Part shown: in pieces, positions 15,557 to 24,908 of the stretch
How the letters are laid out: each line of letters begins with the position of its first letter
How positions within the stretch are numbered: the stretch's first letter is position 1
Assembly (NCBI RefSeq): GCF_001428505.1
Contig: NZ_LMHU01000010.1
Location: 248,001 to 312,000, forward strand
DNA length: 64,000 nucleotides
Direction of reading: 5' to 3'
Source of the DNA: Terrabacter sp. Root181
GTDB taxonomy: Bacteria > Actinomycetota > Actinomycetes > Actinomycetales > Dermatophilaceae
Notes under the pieces: generated by a model
Seen by the model: the letters and a program-made list of their open reading frames with translations, nothing else
The model's database searches: none
What the model was told of the DNA's origin: nothing
Made by a program: the position numbers and the translations under genes

Positions 15557-17562
15557 GCCGCGCCGACAGCACGGTCGCGACGGACGCCGCTGGCGTCACG
15601 CGCGCCGAGTGGGTCTCGCCGCTGCCCGAGCAGCTCGCGGCCGAGTCCGCCCGCACGTGGGAGTCCGGCAGCCACGCGCCCGCGGTGCCCGAGGAGCTGC
15701 GCCCGTCCGAGTCCGCCTCGCCGGGTGAGCGCATCAGCGCGCTGCACCGACGCCATCTGCTGCGCGAGCGGCGGGCCCAGGAGTTCGTCGCCGACACGAT
15801 GAACGCCCGCACCGGCCTGCCCATCGCCGACAACGCGCGCGTCGTGCGCTTCATCGGCGGGCTCCTGTCGCAGGAGCGCGTCCTCGTCGTCGCCGTCATC
15901 CTCGCCAACGCCCTGGCCGCGACCGCCGGCCTGCTCGTCCCGCGCCTGCTCGGAGAGCTCGTCGACTCGACGGTCGCCGACGTCGAGGCGGGCCGGGTCG
16001 ACGCCGCCCTGGCCGGGGCCAACTCCGCGGCCCTCGTCGTCGCCGGGCTCGTCGTCGTGCAGAGCGCGTTCACGTTCGCGGCCAAGATGTCCTCGACGGT
16101 GCTCGGCCAGAGCGTCCTCGCGACGGCGCGCGAGTACGTCGTGCGCGCCATCCTGCGGCTGCCGCTCTCCCGCGTCGAGAGCGCGAGCTCCGGCGACCTC
16201 GTCACGCGCGTCACCCGCGACGTCGGCACGATGAGCGAGAGCGTGCGCTGGGCGCTGCCCGAGGCCATCATCGCGAGCATCACCGTCGTCCTGACGCTCG
16301 TGGCCATGGTGAGCAACTCGCCGATCCTGTCGCTGCCCTCGATCGTCCTCATGGCGCTCGCCCTCTTCCAGGTGCGCCGCTACCTCGGCCGCGCCCCGAA
16401 GGGCTACCTCACCGAGGGCGGCACCTACTCGCGCATCAACACCACGCTCACCGAGACGGTCGAGGGCGCTCGCACCGTCGAGGCGCTGGGTCTCACGGGT
16501 CACCGTCTGCACCGCGGCGACGACGACATCGAGGTGTCCGGCCAGGCCGAGCGCTACACGATGACCCTGCGCAACCTGCTCTTCGCGGTCATGGACGTCG
16601 CCTTCAGCCTGCCGCGCGTGCTCGTGCTGCTGCTCGGCGCCATCGGGTACGCCCAGGGCTGGGCCACGCTCGGACAGATCACCACGGCGATCCTCTACAC
16701 GGAGGCGCTGTGGGGGCCGTTCGACATGCTCGTCCACACCGTCGACCGCGTGCAGGTCGGCATCGCGTCGACGACCCGCCTGCTCGGCATCGCGACCGTG
16801 CCACCCGACCGCGAGGCCGGAGACGGCCGACCGGCCGGACCCGAGCTCGTCGGCACCGACCTGCGCTACGCCTACCGCACCGGCCACGACGTGCTGCACG
16901 GCATCGACCTCGACCTGAGCACGGGGGAGCGCCTCGCCATCGTCGGCCCCAGCGGCTCCGGCAAGTCGACCCTGGGCCGGCTGCTGTCCGGCATCCACGG
17001 GCCGCGCACGGGATCGGTCACGGTCGGCGGCGTCGAGCTCACCTCGCTACCCCTCGACCAGCTGCGCACCGAGGTCGCCCTCGTGACGCAGGAGCACCAC
17101 GTCTTCATCGGGTCCGTGCGCGACAACGTCGTGCTGGCGCGCGAGGGCTCGACCGACGACGAGGTCCGCGAAGCGCTGCGGGCGGTCGACGCCCTCGACT
17201 GGGTCGAGCGGCTGCCCGAGGGGCTCGACACGAAGCTCGGATCGGGCCACCAAGTGCTGACGCCCGGACGGGCGCAGCAGATCGCCCTGGCCCGGCTCAT
17301 CCTCGCCGACCCGCACACGATCGTCCTCGACGAGGCGACCTCGCTCATCGACCCGCGCACGGCCCGTCACCTCGAGGGCTCGATGAACGCCCTGCTGACG
17401 GGGCGCACCGTCGTCGCGATCGCGCACCGTCTGCACACGGCGCACGATGCCGACCGCATCGCGGTCGTCATCGGCGGTCGCGTCGCCGAGCTCGGCAGCC
17501 ACGACGAGCTCGTCGATCAGGACGGTGAGTACGCCGCCCTCTGGCGCGCGTGGACCTCCTGA
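15553..17562 (+). CDS. ABC exporter subunit 2: membrane domain plus ATPase with degenerate signature
   Basis: 669-residue half-transporter, membrane domain about 95-390 and ATPase 420-669. Walker A GPSGSGKST (about 465), Walker B TIVLDEATS (about 590) and the switch histidine IAHR are intact, but the signature LSGGQ is replaced by LTPGRAQ (about 569). This is the exact complement of subunit 1: one composite site (Walker A/B here, LSGGQ there) should hydrolyse ATP and the other should be dead. A 90-residue charged N-terminal extension precedes the first helix. The gene is coupled to subunit 1 by a 4-base overlap and followed by a strong stem-loop. Exported substrate cannot be inferred. Confidence 0.9.
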   Translation: MSRADSTVATDAAGVTRAEWVSPLPEQLAAESARTWESGSHAPAVPEELRPSESASPGERISALHRRHLLRERRAQEFVADTMNARTGLPIADNARVVRFIGGLLSQERVLVVAVILANALAATAGLLVPRLLGELVDSTVADVEAGRVDAALAGANSAALVVAGLVVVQSAFTFAAKMSSTVLGQSVLATAREYVVRAILRLPLSRVESASSGDLVTRVTRDVGTMSESVRWALPEAIIASITVVLTLVAMVSNSPILSLPSIVLMALALFQVRRYLGRAPKGYLTEGGTYSRINTTLTETVEGARTVEALGLTGHRLHRGDDDIEVSGQAERYTMTLRNLLFAVMDVAFSLPRVLVLLLGAIGYAQGWATLGQITTAILYTEALWGPFDMLVHTVDRVQVGIASTTRLLGIATVPPDREAGDGRPAGPELVGTDLRYAYRTGHDVLHGIDLDLSTGERLAIVGPSGSGKSTLGRLLSGIHGPRTGSVTVGGVELTSLPLDQLRTEVALVTQEHHVFIGSVRDNVVLAREGSTDDEVREALRAVDALDWVERLPEGLDTKLGSGHQVLTPGRAQQIALARLILADPHTIVLDEATSLIDPRTARHLEGSMNALLTGRTVVAIAHRLHTAHDADRIAVVIGGRVAELGSHDELVDQDGEYAALWRAWTS

Positions 17563-17585
17563 CTCCGTTCCGCCTCGCGGGGCGT

Positions 17586-17622
17586 GAGCGCTCCGCCCCA
17601 TCTCGAGTGGGACGGAGCGCTC
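17586..17622 (+). terminator. Stem-loop terminator after the ABC exporter operon
   Basis: Perfect 10-bp arms GAGCGCTCCG / CGGAGCGCTC, one mismatch, then 4 pairs around a TCTCGAG loop. It begins 24 bases after the exporter stop. Confidence 0.7.
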
Positions 17623-17656
17623 ACTCGAGCGGGGCGGCGCGCTCACTCGAGTGGGG
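17617..17656. repeat. Two 18-base direct repeats GCGCTCACTCGAGNGGGG
   Basis: Copies at 17617-17634 and 17639-17656 differ at one base (C or T). The first copy shares its GCGCTC with the right arm of the terminator, and the CTCGAG core also occurs in the terminator loop, so CTCGAG appears three times in 50 bases. No coding function; a spacer repeat or a second, alternative hairpin is possible. Confidence 0.6.
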
Positions 17657-17704
17657 AACGCCACGGGTCTCGACGGGCACGGACTCGCGTGTGAGGGTGT
17701 GGTC

Positions 17705-18964
17705 ATGACCACTGACACGACCGGACAGCAGGGGCGCACGGCATACGTCATCGTCGGTGGCGGGCTCGCCGCGGCGAAGGCGATCGAGGGCATCCGCGAG
17801 AGCGACACCGACGGGGCGATCGTCCTCGTGACAGAGGAGGACCGGTTGCCCTACGAGCGACCGCCGCTGTCGAAGGCCGTGCTCAAGGGCGAGGACGAGA
17901 TGGACACGGCGTTCACGCACGACCGCGACTGGTACACCGAGCAGGGCGTCGAGCTGCGCCTCGGCAACCCGGCCACGTCGCTCGACGCCGAGCAGCATGC
18001 CCTGACCCTCGCCGACGGCGACCGGCTCTCCTACGAGCGCCTCCTCATCGCGACCGGCTCCTCGGCGCGCGCCCTCGACGCGCCGGGTGCGGACCTCGAC
18101 GGCGTGCTCTACCTCCGCGAGATGCAGGAGTCGGAGGCGCTCAAGGCCCGCCTCACCGACGGGGCGCACATCGTCATCGTCGGTGCCGGGTGGATCGGCC
18201 TCGAGGTCGCCGCAGCAGCGCGCGAGGCGGGCTGCACGGTCACCGTCATCGAGCCGCAGGCCGCGCCACTCCTCGGCGTCATGGGCGAGCAGGTCGGTGG
18301 CTGGTTCGCGCAGCTGCACCGGGGCCACGGGGTCGAGTTCCGGTTCGGCGAAGGCGTCGAGCGCATCGAGGGCGAGACCTCGGTGACCGGCGTCGTCACG
18401 AAGTCCGGTGACACGGTGCCCGCCGACGCCGTCGTCGTCGGGGTCGGCATCACCCCGAACACCGGTCTCGCCGAGGGCGCCGGCATCGACACCGCCAACG
18501 GCATCACGACCGACGAGGCCCTCCGCACGTCGGCGGAGGGCGTCTGGGCGGCCGGCGACGTCGCCAGCTGGCGCTCGACGGCGCTCGATGCCTTCGTCCG
18601 GGTCGAGCACTGGGCCAACGCCCTCGACGGCGGCCTCGCGGCCGGCCGGTCGATGGCCGGCCAGGACGTCACCTACGACCCCATCCCGTTCTTCTTCTCC
18701 GACCAGTACGACATCGGACTCGAGTACGCCGGCTACGTCCCCCGTGGGTCCGACGCCGAGGTGCTCCTGCGCGGCGAGCCGTCGAGCAACGAGTTCATGG
18801 CCTTCTGGGTCGTGCCCGAGGGCGACGGCGTGCGCGTGCTCGCGGGCATGCACGTCAACGTCTGGGACACCATCGACGACGTCCAGCGCCTCGTGCGCGA
18901 CCGCACGGTCGTCGACCGCGACCGCCTGGCCGACCCGGGCGTCGCCCTTGCCGACCTGACGTGA
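17705..18964 (+). CDS. FAD-dependent NAD(P)H:ferredoxin/rubredoxin reductase-like oxidoreductase
   Basis: 419-residue flavoprotein that should move electrons from NAD(P)H to a small iron-sulfur protein. The FAD motif [15 protein letters not shown] is near residue 14, the NAD(P) motif [16 protein letters not shown] near 160, and GVWAAGDVA precedes the typical reductase C-terminal domain ([16 protein letters not shown]). It resembles ThcD/rubredoxin reductases of actinobacteria. ATG 17705 is chosen: GAGGGT lies 6 bases upstream, a leaderless arrangement; an ORF 18 codons longer lacks similarity. No partner ferredoxin or P450 gene is adjacent, so the partner is unknown. Confidence 0.88.
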   Translation: MTTDTTGQQGRTAYVIVGGGLAAAKAIEGIRESDTDGAIVLVTEEDRLPYERPPLSKAVLKGEDEMDTAFTHDRDWYTEQGVELRLGNPATSLDAEQHALTLADGDRLSYERLLIATGSSARALDAPGADLDGVLYLREMQESEALKARLTDGAHIVIVGAGWIGLEVAAAAREAGCTVTVIEPQAAPLLGVMGEQVGGWFAQLHRGHGVEFRFGEGVERIEGETSVTGVVTKSGDTVPADAVVVGVGITPNTGLAEGAGIDTANGITTDEALRTSAEGVWAAGDVASWRSTALDAFVRVEHWANALDGGLAAGRSMAGQDVTYDPIPFFFSDQYDIGLEYAGYVPRGSDAEVLLRGEPSSNEFMAFWVVPEGDGVRVLAGMHVNVWDTIDDVQRLVRDRTVVDRDRLADPGVALADLT

Positions 18965-18998
18965 CCGACCCGCGGGTCGGGGTGGCAGGATGTCCACC

Positions 18999-19853
18999 GT
19001 GACGGCACAGATCCTCGACGGCAAGGCCACCCTCAAGGCGATCAAGGTCGAGCTGACCCAGCGGGTCGCTCGCCTCCGCGAGCAGGGGGTCGTGCCCGGA
19101 CTCGGCACCGTCCTCGTCGGCGACGACCCGGGGAGCCACTGGTACGTCAACGCCAAGCACAAGGACTGCGCCGAGATCGGCATCACGAGCCTGCGCCGCG
19201 ACCTGCCGGCCACCGCGACCCAGGCCGAGGTCGAGGCCGTCATCGACGAGCTCAACGCCGACCCCAGCTGCACCGGCTTCCTCGTCCAGCAGCCGACCGG
19301 CCTCGACGAGATGGCGCTGCTCTCGCGCGTCGACCCCACCAAGGACGTCGACGGACTGCACCCGATGAACCTCGGCTGGCTCGCCCTCGGCAAGCCGGCC
19401 CCGCTCCCGTGCACGCCGATGGGCTGCATCGAGCTGCTCCGGCGCCACGACGTGCCGATCGCCGGTGCCAAGGTCGTCATCATCGGCCGCGGCCTCACCG
19501 TGGGACGCCCGCTCGGACTGATCCTCACCCGCAAGAGCGAGAACGCCACCGTGACGCTCTGCCACACCGGCACGAAGGACCTCGCCGCCGAGGTGCGCCA
19601 GGCCGACATCGTCATCGCCGCGGCCGGCGTGCCGGGCATCGTCACCAAGGCCATGGTCAAGCCCGGCGCCGCGGTGCTCGACGTCGGTGTCAGCCGCGTC
19701 GACGGCAAGATCGCCGGCGACGTCGCGCTCGACGTCGCCGAGGTCGCCGGCTGGGTCAGCCCCAACCCGGGTGGCGTCGGCCCCATGACCCGGGCCCTGC
19801 TGCTCACCAACATCGTGGAGGCGGCCGAGTCCTCGGTCGCGTCCGGCGCCTGA
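18999..19853 (+). CDS. folD: Bifunctional methylene-tetrahydrofolate dehydrogenase / methenyl-tetrahydrofolate cyclohydrolase
   Basis: Interconverts 5,10-methylene-, 5,10-methenyl- and 10-formyl-tetrahydrofolate in one-carbon metabolism. The 284-residue protein has the catalytic Tyr/Lys segment [17 protein letters not shown], the [13 protein letters not shown] segment and the cofactor motif [11 protein letters not shown], as in actinobacterial FolD. The GTG at 18999 ([13 protein letters not shown]) is chosen over the ATG at 18990 because FolD proteins begin [10 protein letters not shown] and CAGGAT lies 7 bases before it. A DUF3017 gene follows, the usual actinobacterial pairing. Confidence 0.95.
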   Translation: MTAQILDGKATLKAIKVELTQRVARLREQGVVPGLGTVLVGDDPGSHWYVNAKHKDCAEIGITSLRRDLPATATQAEVEAVIDELNADPSCTGFLVQQPTGLDEMALLSRVDPTKDVDGLHPMNLGWLALGKPAPLPCTPMGCIELLRRHDVPIAGAKVVIIGRGLTVGRPLGLILTRKSENATVTLCHTGTKDLAAEVRQADIVIAAAGVPGIVTKAMVKPGAAVLDVGVSRVDGKIAGDVALDVAEVAGWVSPNPGGVGPMTRALLLTNIVEAAESSVASGA

Positions 19854-19862
19854 GCGGCCCTG

Positions 19863-20183
19863 ATGCAGTGGCGGGGTAGCGGCTTCGTCGTCCTCAGCTG
19901 GTGGTACCTCGTCGCAGGCCTGGCCGCCGTCGGGGTCCTCGTCATGGCCTTCCTCGACGTCCGCTGGGGCGGGCGCATCATGGCCGGGGCGTTCTTCATC
20001 GGCGCCCTGATCCGGGTCGTGGCGAGGCCCTCGCGCAAGGCGGGCGGCCTCAACGTCCGCTCCCGCACCCTCGACGTCGTCATCCTGCTGACCCTCGGGA
20101 TCGGGGTGCTCATCGCCTCGGCCACCGTCAACGTCCGGGCCGACGTCCCCGACCGCACGTCCGTCGGCCGCAGCGCCCGCTGA
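19863..20183 (+). CDS. DUF3017 small membrane protein
   Basis: 106-residue protein with three predicted membrane helices (WWYLVAGLAAVGVLVMAFL, MAGAFFIGALIRVV, TLDVVILLTLGIGVLIAS) and the R-S-R-T-L-D-V segment common in DUF3017 proteins. This family regularly follows folD in actinobacteria. It starts 9 bases after the folD stop. Function unknown. Confidence 0.85.
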   Translation: MQWRGSGFVVLSWWYLVAGLAAVGVLVMAFLDVRWGGRIMAGAFFIGALIRVVARPSRKAGGLNVRSRTLDVVILLTLGIGVLIASATVNVRADVPDRTSVGRSAR

Positions 20184-20187
20184 GCGC

Positions 20188-21126
20188 ATGTCCGTGCCGA
20201 GCGCCCAGCCGCAGGAGTTCGAGCACTACCTCCTGACGCGCTTCAGCGCGGCCTTCTCGCCCGGGGTCCCGGCGCAGGAGGAGTGGCTGCGCTACCGCCT
20301 CGGCTTCTTCGTCGATGCCTGCTGGTCGTCGGTGCGCGGCCAGCAGGGCGCGGAGTTCACGTGGCTCGTCCTCTTCGACGACCGCTGCAGCGACGACTTC
20401 CGCGCCGACGTCGAGGCCCTCGCCGAGGGCACCTTCACCCCGGTGTGGAGCCACGAGCGCTGGAGTCCGTCGATCTTCGGCCGCGCGATCGCGGAGCGCA
20501 GCCCGGCCGCGTCGGCACCCCCCTGGTTGCTGACGACCCGACTCGACAGCGACGACGCGATCGCCCGGGGCTTCATGGCGGCAGCCCAGCGCGAGTTCAC
20601 GCCCACGCACGGACTCTTCGTCGACTTCCCGCGTGGCATCCAGATCGACCGGAGCGGCGCGACCTACCTCTACGACCAGCTCTCGAGTCCCTTCCTGACG
20701 CTCGTCGAGCAACGCCAGCCGGGGTCACGACCGAGCACCGTGTATGCCGCCCGGCACGCCCGCGCGCGCCAGTGGGGGCCCGTGCGGGAGGTGAGCGCGC
20801 CGCCCATGTGGGTGCAGGTCATCCACGGCACCAACCTGCTCAACATGACCGTCGGTGCACGCGTCTCGCCGCGCGTCGTCAACGAGCGCTTCGACCTCGA
20901 GCTCGTCTACGACCGCGACGTGCCGGGCCTGAACCTGTTGCGGCAGAAGGCTGTCCACCGCGCGGGGCTCATGCGCCTGTGGGTGCAGCACCCGGGCGAG
21001 GCGACGAAGTGGGCCGAGGCGAAGTACTGGCGGCTGCGGGGCACGCACGTGCGGCCGCAAGGCACGACGCCCCCGCTGACCGAGCTGGTCAAGGCCGGGG
21101 TCGCCCGGCTCGGCTGGCGTCGCTGA
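20188..21126 (+). CDS. Putative rhamnosyltransferase-family protein
   Basis: 312 residues matching the putative rhamnosyltransferase family (Pfam Rhamno_transf): EHYLLTRFSAAF at the N-terminus, WLVLFDDRCSDDF, and the TTRLDSDDAIARGF motif whose DSDD resembles a nucleotide-sugar/metal site. No signal peptide or membrane helix. It begins 4 bases after the DUF3017 stop, so may be cotranscribed, but its role fits the polysaccharide genes elsewhere in the window (dTDP-rhamnose synthesis at 27.8-32.6 kb). A convergent terminator follows. Donor and acceptor are not determinable. Confidence 0.75.
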   Translation: MSVPSAQPQEFEHYLLTRFSAAFSPGVPAQEEWLRYRLGFFVDACWSSVRGQQGAEFTWLVLFDDRCSDDFRADVEALAEGTFTPVWSHERWSPSIFGRAIAERSPAASAPPWLLTTRLDSDDAIARGFMAAAQREFTPTHGLFVDFPRGIQIDRSGATYLYDQLSSPFLTLVEQRQPGSRPSTVYAARHARARQWGPVREVSAPPMWVQVIHGTNLLNMTVGARVSPRVVNERFDLELVYDRDVPGLNLLRQKAVHRAGLMRLWVQHPGEATKWAEAKYWRLRGTHVRPQGTTPPLTELVKAGVARLGWRR

Positions 21127-21148
21127 CCCGGGCACACGGCATACGCGA

Positions 21149-21182
21149 AGGGCGCCGCCCACCTCGTGGTGGACGGCGCCCT
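21149..21182. terminator. Bidirectional stem-loop between convergent genes
   Basis: AGGGCGCCG...CGGCGCCCT arms with CCCACC/GGTGGA continuing the stem around TCGT. It separates the plus-strand rhamnosyltransferase-like gene from minus-strand mdh. Confidence 0.8.
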
Positions 21183-21196
21183 CTGTCGGGGGTGGC

Positions 21197-22186
21197 TCAG
21201 ATGAGGCCGAGACCCTTGACCGCGTCGCGCTCCTCGGCGAGCTCGGCGACCGAGGCGTCGATCTTGCCGCGCGAGAAGTCGTCGATGTCGAGGCCCTGGA
21301 CGATGCTCCACCGGCCGTCCTCGACCGTGACGGGGAAGGAGGAGATGAGACCCTCCTGCACGCCGTAGGAGCCGTCGGAGCGGACGGCCATCGAGACCCA
21401 GTCGCCGTCGGGCGTGCCCTGCACCCAGGTGCGGGCGTGGTCGATGGTTGCGGAGGCGGCCGACGCGGCCGAGCTCGCGCCGCGGGCCTCGATGATCGCC
21501 GCGCCGCGCTTGGCGACGGTCGGGATGAAGGTGCCGGCCAGCCAGTCCTGGTCACCGACGGCCTCGGCGGCGTTGCGGCCACCGACCTCGGCGTGGAAGA
21601 GGTCGGGGTACTGCGTTGCCGAGTGGTTGCCCCAGATCGTCATCTTCGTGATCTCGGTGACCGGCACGCCGAGCTTGGCGGCGAGCTGGCTGATCGCGCG
21701 GTTGTGGTCGAGGCGCGTCAGGGCCGAGAAGCGCTCGGTCGGGATGTCGGGGGCGTTGCTCATCGCGATGAGGGCGTTGGTGTTGGCCGGGTTGCCGGTG
21801 ACCGTGATGCGGATGTCGTCGGCCGCGACCGCGTTGAGCGCCTTGCCCTGCGGGGCGAAGATGCCGCCGTTGGCCTCGAGGAGGTCACCGCGCTCCATGC
21901 CCGGGCCGCGGGGACGGGCGCCGACGAGGAGGGCGTGGTTGACGTCGTCGAAGACCTTCGTCGCGTCGTCGCCGATCTGGACGCCGGCGAGGGTCGGGAA
22001 GGCGCAGTCGTCGAGCTCCATGACGACACCCTCGAGCGCCTTGAGCGCGGGGGTGATCTCGAGCAGGCGCAGCTCCACCGGGGTGTCGGGCCCGAGCAGG
22101 GCACCGCTCGCGATGCGGAACAGGAGGCTGTAGCCGATCTGGCCGGCGGCGCCGGTGACGGCGACCTTGACAGGGGTAGTGCTCAC
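21197..22186 (-). CDS. mdh: Malate dehydrogenase
   Basis: TCA-cycle enzyme oxidising malate to oxaloacetate with NAD+. The 329-residue protein has the Rossmann motif [18 protein letters not shown], the substrate arginines in [24 protein letters not shown], the catalytic Asp in [13 protein letters not shown] and the catalytic His in [12 protein letters not shown]. This is the cytosolic-type (type 2) MDH usual in actinobacteria. GTG 22186 is preferred: GAAGGG lies about 8 bases upstream and the length matches; a GTG five codons earlier is possible. Confidence 0.96.
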   Translation of the reverse strand: MSTTPVKVAVTGAAGQIGYSLLFRIASGALLGPDTPVELRLLEITPALKALEGVVMELDDCAFPTLAGVQIGDDATKVFDDVNHALLVGARPRGPGMERGDLLEANGGIFAPQGKALNAVAADDIRITVTGNPANTNALIAMSNAPDIPTERFSALTRLDHNRAISQLAAKLGVPVTEITKMTIWGNHSATQYPDLFHAEVGGRNAAEAVGDQDWLAGTFIPTVAKRGAAIIEARGASSAASAASATIDHARTWVQGTPDGDWVSMAVRSDGSYGVQEGLISSFPVTVEDGRWSIVQGLDIDDFSRGKIDASVAELAEERDAVKGLGLI

Positions 22187-22358
22187 AGGAAGGCCCTTCA
22201 CATCGGTGTGGCGCTGGACGCTCCGACGCTATCAGTGCGTCCGTGCTCAGCCGGACGGGCGCCCGCGCTCACGAGCGACCCGCCGGCACGCGTACGCGAG
22301 TGGCGTGACGACGATCACCCCGCAGGCCTACTGACGGACTACAGGCGGGCGTATGCCG

Positions 22359-23381
22359 TCACGCCGGGTCGGCGCCGGGAGCGCGGTCGCGACCGCGGCG
22401 GGCCCTCGCGGTCGCCTTGTCGGCTTCCGCGTCCTTGGCGGCCTGGGTGGCTTCCCGGTACCACTGCGGCAGCGGCTCGGCCCGGCGCGCCCGAACCGCG
22501 ACCTCGCCGCCGTCGCAGTCGTACTGCTGTCGTCCGAGCAGCTCGGGCAGCACGGTCATCGCGCGCTCGAGGGCGTGGGCGAGCGTGCCGTCCTTCGGGG
22601 TCGGCTCACGGACGAAGCCGAGGGTGTCGGGGTGCAGGAGCGGGCGGATGGCGTCGAGGCGGGCCCAGAACATCGTCCCGGCGAAGAAGCCCAGCTCCCT
22701 CGGGTCGTCGAGCAGGGCGAGCGCCTCGGACGACACCGCGGGCTCCACGAGACGCCGCACGGTCTCGGCGTTGCCGGCCCAGTAGGTGGAGAGGGCGAAG
22801 TAGCTGCCGCGCGGCCCGATGACCCCGGTGTCGGGACGGTGCAGGACCTCGACGAGCTGCGCGAGGACGACGGGGTCGGTGGGGACGAGCTCCTCGACCA
22901 TCTGGTCGCGCCAGACGTCGCCGGCACCGAAGTGGAGCGACCGCTTGGCGTGGATCTTGAGGGTGGCGACGTAGCCGCGGTCGGCCAGGTGCTCGGCGAC
23001 GACGAGGAAGGGGAGGACATCACGCCCTCGGTTGGGCACCGTCACGCACCGGGTGCCCGGCAGCTCCGCCTCGATGTCGGGGGCGAGGTGGGCGTGCTGG
23101 CGGGGGAGGGTGACGTAGAGGTCGACCCCGGCGGATGCGAGGCGCTCGAGGGAGGGCACGAGGGCGGGCCACACGTCGGCGTAGTAGAGGTGCAGGACGG
23201 CTGCCGTCTCGCCGGTCGGCACGCCACGGCGGCGGTCGTGGCGGTCGTGGCGGGCGAGCTGATGCCGGGCGCGTCGCATCGTCAGCACGTCCCGGAGGTC
23301 GACGCCCCGCGCACGGAGGTGGCGCCGCACGGGGCGGAGGCGTCGGTGGACCCGACGGACGAGCGACGTCGGGTGGGGCAT
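22359..23381 (-). CDS. RgpF-like rhamnan synthesis protein
   Basis: 340-residue cytoplasmic protein of the RgpF family, glycosyltransferase-like proteins of rhamnose-containing wall polysaccharides. Family segments are HLYYADVWPALVPSLERL, VPNRGRDVLPFLVV, ATLKIHAKRSLHF, GVIGPRGSYFALS and FFAGTMFWARLDAIRPLL. AGGAG precedes the ATG by 5 bases. The N-terminal 45 and C-terminal 35 residues are rich in Arg/Lys/Ala. With the nearby rml genes it supports a rhamnose-containing surface polymer. The 172 bases between it and mdh hold one GTATGCCG site and probably the mdh promoter. Confidence 0.82.
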   Translation of the reverse strand: MPHPTSLVRRVHRRLRPVRRHLRARGVDLRDVLTMRRARHQLARHDRHDRRRGVPTGETAAVLHLYYADVWPALVPSLERLASAGVDLYVTLPRQHAHLAPDIEAELPGTRCVTVPNRGRDVLPFLVVAEHLADRGYVATLKIHAKRSLHFGAGDVWRDQMVEELVPTDPVVLAQLVEVLHRPDTGVIGPRGSYFALSTYWAGNAETVRRLVEPAVSSEALALLDDPRELGFFAGTMFWARLDAIRPLLHPDTLGFVREPTPKDGTLAHALERAMTVLPELLGRQQYDCDGGEVAVRARRAEPLPQWYREATQAAKDAEADKATARARRGRDRAPGADPA

Positions 23382-23414
23382 GGGTCTCCTGCGTGTTGCC
23401 GGTGTGGGAGGGGC

Positions 23415-24260
23415 TCAGACGGTGAGGGCGAGGGAGCCGAGCGCGATGAGCCAGCTGACGAAGCTGCCGACGAGGAAGTACTCGGTGACGTCGTCGATGC
23501 CGGCGGGGCCGCCCGGGTAGGAGCCGTTCGCGCCGGTGGCCCCGCCGCCGGCCGAGCGGGCGGCGGCCTGGATCTCGGGGAAGCGGAGGAGGCCCTTGGC
23601 GGCGATGACGAGACCGGCCGCGCCGAACTCTCCGGCCACGCCGAGGCCGAGGATGACGAGGCGCTCCATGGGCCCGAGCAGTCGGCCGCCCTTGAGCCGG
23701 TCGGCGGGCTGCCCGCCGGTCGGGGGAGCCGCGCGCCCCGCGAGGGAGGCGGCAGCCGCGGCAGCGGCGTGGGCGTCGGTGACGTCGGACGGACGCAGGG
23801 CGCCGATGGTCAGCAGCACGAGCCGCACGATGACGTTGGCTGTCGCGATGTTGAAGAGGACGAGCCCGGTGAGCAGCAGCACCCGGCCCACCGGCAGCGG
23901 GCCGCTGCCGGGCAGGTCGGCCCAGCCGAGCCAGGTGGCGAGCACTCCACCCGCCGGTGACGCCGCTCCCGAGAAGGCGACCAGACCGACGACGATGCCG
24001 GCGAAGACGGCGAGCGGCGCGAGCGAGGTGCGGCCCGTCATCTGGGTGCGACGTGAGAGCTCGGCCCACCCGGCGCCGGCGGCTGCGGCGAGGACGAGCG
24101 CGACCAGGTCGGCCCAGCCGTGCATCCCGGCCAGCAGGGCCAGGGCGAGGATGACGACCGGTGCGGCCACGTGCCCGACGACGCGGCCCGGTCGCCACGA
24201 CGTCGACCGGACGACGTCGCCGACGCCGATGCCGGCGAGGGCGATCGAGAGCCACGTCAC
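23415..24260 (-). CDS. DUF3307-like membrane protein partnered with SatD
   Basis: 281-residue protein with about seven membrane helices. The C-terminal segment GRLLGPMERLVILGLGVAGE...GLVIAAKGLLRF and the final EYFLVGSFVSWLIALGSL resemble DUF3307-type membrane proteins that follow satD genes in other bacteria. It overlaps the SatD gene by 4 bases (ATGA), so the two act together. Function of the pair is not established; SatD was first linked to acid tolerance and secretion in Streptococcus mutans. Confidence 0.7.
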   Translation of the reverse strand: MTWLSIALAGIGVGDVVRSTSWRPGRVVGHVAAPVVILALALLAGMHGWADLVALVLAAAAGAGWAELSRRTQMTGRTSLAPLAVFAGIVVGLVAFSGAASPAGGVLATWLGWADLPGSGPLPVGRVLLLTGLVLFNIATANVIVRLVLLTIGALRPSDVTDAHAAAAAAASLAGRAAPPTGGQPADRLKGGRLLGPMERLVILGLGVAGEFGAAGLVIAAKGLLRFPEIQAAARSAGGGATGANGSYPGGPAGIDDVTEYFLVGSFVSWLIALGSLALTV

Positions 24261-24907
24261 GGGAGCTCGCCCAGGGCCGTCATGGCCTCGAGCGCGACGC
24301 CGATACCGTCGCGCCGGACGCGCTGCGACACGGCGGACGGGCTGATGCCGACCTGGTCGGCGACGTCCTGCTGCGCATGGCCGTGCATGAGTCCTCCGAG
24401 GATCTCGCGTGAGGTGGTCGACATGGAGCCAACCATGAAGTCCAGACAGTCGAGCGCGGCCCGCACCGCAGCGACGGTGGCCGGCGGCTCGTCTGGTGCG
24501 AGGTATGCCGTGCGCGACGTGCGCGTCTGCGCTCGCTGCGCACGGTCCTCCGCCAGGGTGATGGCCTCGCGGGCGGCCCAGTACGCGGGCCCGTCGTGGA
24601 TGCCGCGGACGGGGTCGAGCGTCGAGACCGCCCCGCGCCCCAGTCCGAAGCGGACGTCGGCCCGGGGGAAGAGCTCGGTGCGGACGACGAAGCTGGCCCG
24701 CAGGGCCGCTCCCAGGGTGGGGTAGACGCCCTGGAACTCGTCGCCGACCGTGATGACGGCAGGCTCCTCGATCGGCACCTCGGTGTTGGCCCGGGCGACG
24801 GCGGCCTCGAAGGTGTCGTGCAGGGCCTGGCGCTCGCGGTGCGTGCGCGACTCGACGATGTCCCCGATGAGCGCCACGGGTGAAGGTGTGTCCTTCAGAT
24901 CTGACAT
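24257..24907 (-). CDS. SatD-family protein with C-terminal helix-turn-helix
   Basis: 216 residues. The N-terminal two-thirds match SatD (LIGDIVESRTHRERQALH, ITVGDEFQGVYPTLGAALRA, DVRFGLGRGAVSTLD, DGPAYWAAREAI); the GDEFQG segment resembles a nucleotide-cyclase-like active loop. The C-terminus (AQQDVADQVGISPSAVSQRV) is a sigma-70 region 4-like helix-turn-helix, so the protein may bind DNA. The ATG has no Shine-Dalgarno but TATGAT ends 6 bases before it, and a perfect palindrome covers that hexamer. Autoregulation is the simplest reading. Coupled to the membrane protein downstream. Confidence 0.85.
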   Translation of the reverse strand: MSDLKDTPSPVALIGDIVESRTHRERQALHDTFEAAVARANTEVPIEEPAVITVGDEFQGVYPTLGAALRASFVVRTELFPRADVRFGLGRGAVSTLDPVRGIHDGPAYWAAREAITLAEDRAQRAQTRTSRTAYLAPDEPPATVAAVRAALDCLDFMVGSMSTTSREILGGLMHGHAQQDVADQVGISPSAVSQRVRRDGIGVALEAMTALGELP

Positions 24908-24908
24908 G

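Noticed and set aside
22187-22358. Small gene between mdh and the RgpF-like gene
   Set aside because: No frame with a start, reasonable composition and coupling; it more likely holds the mdh promoter (GATAGCGT on the minus strand) and one octamer site.
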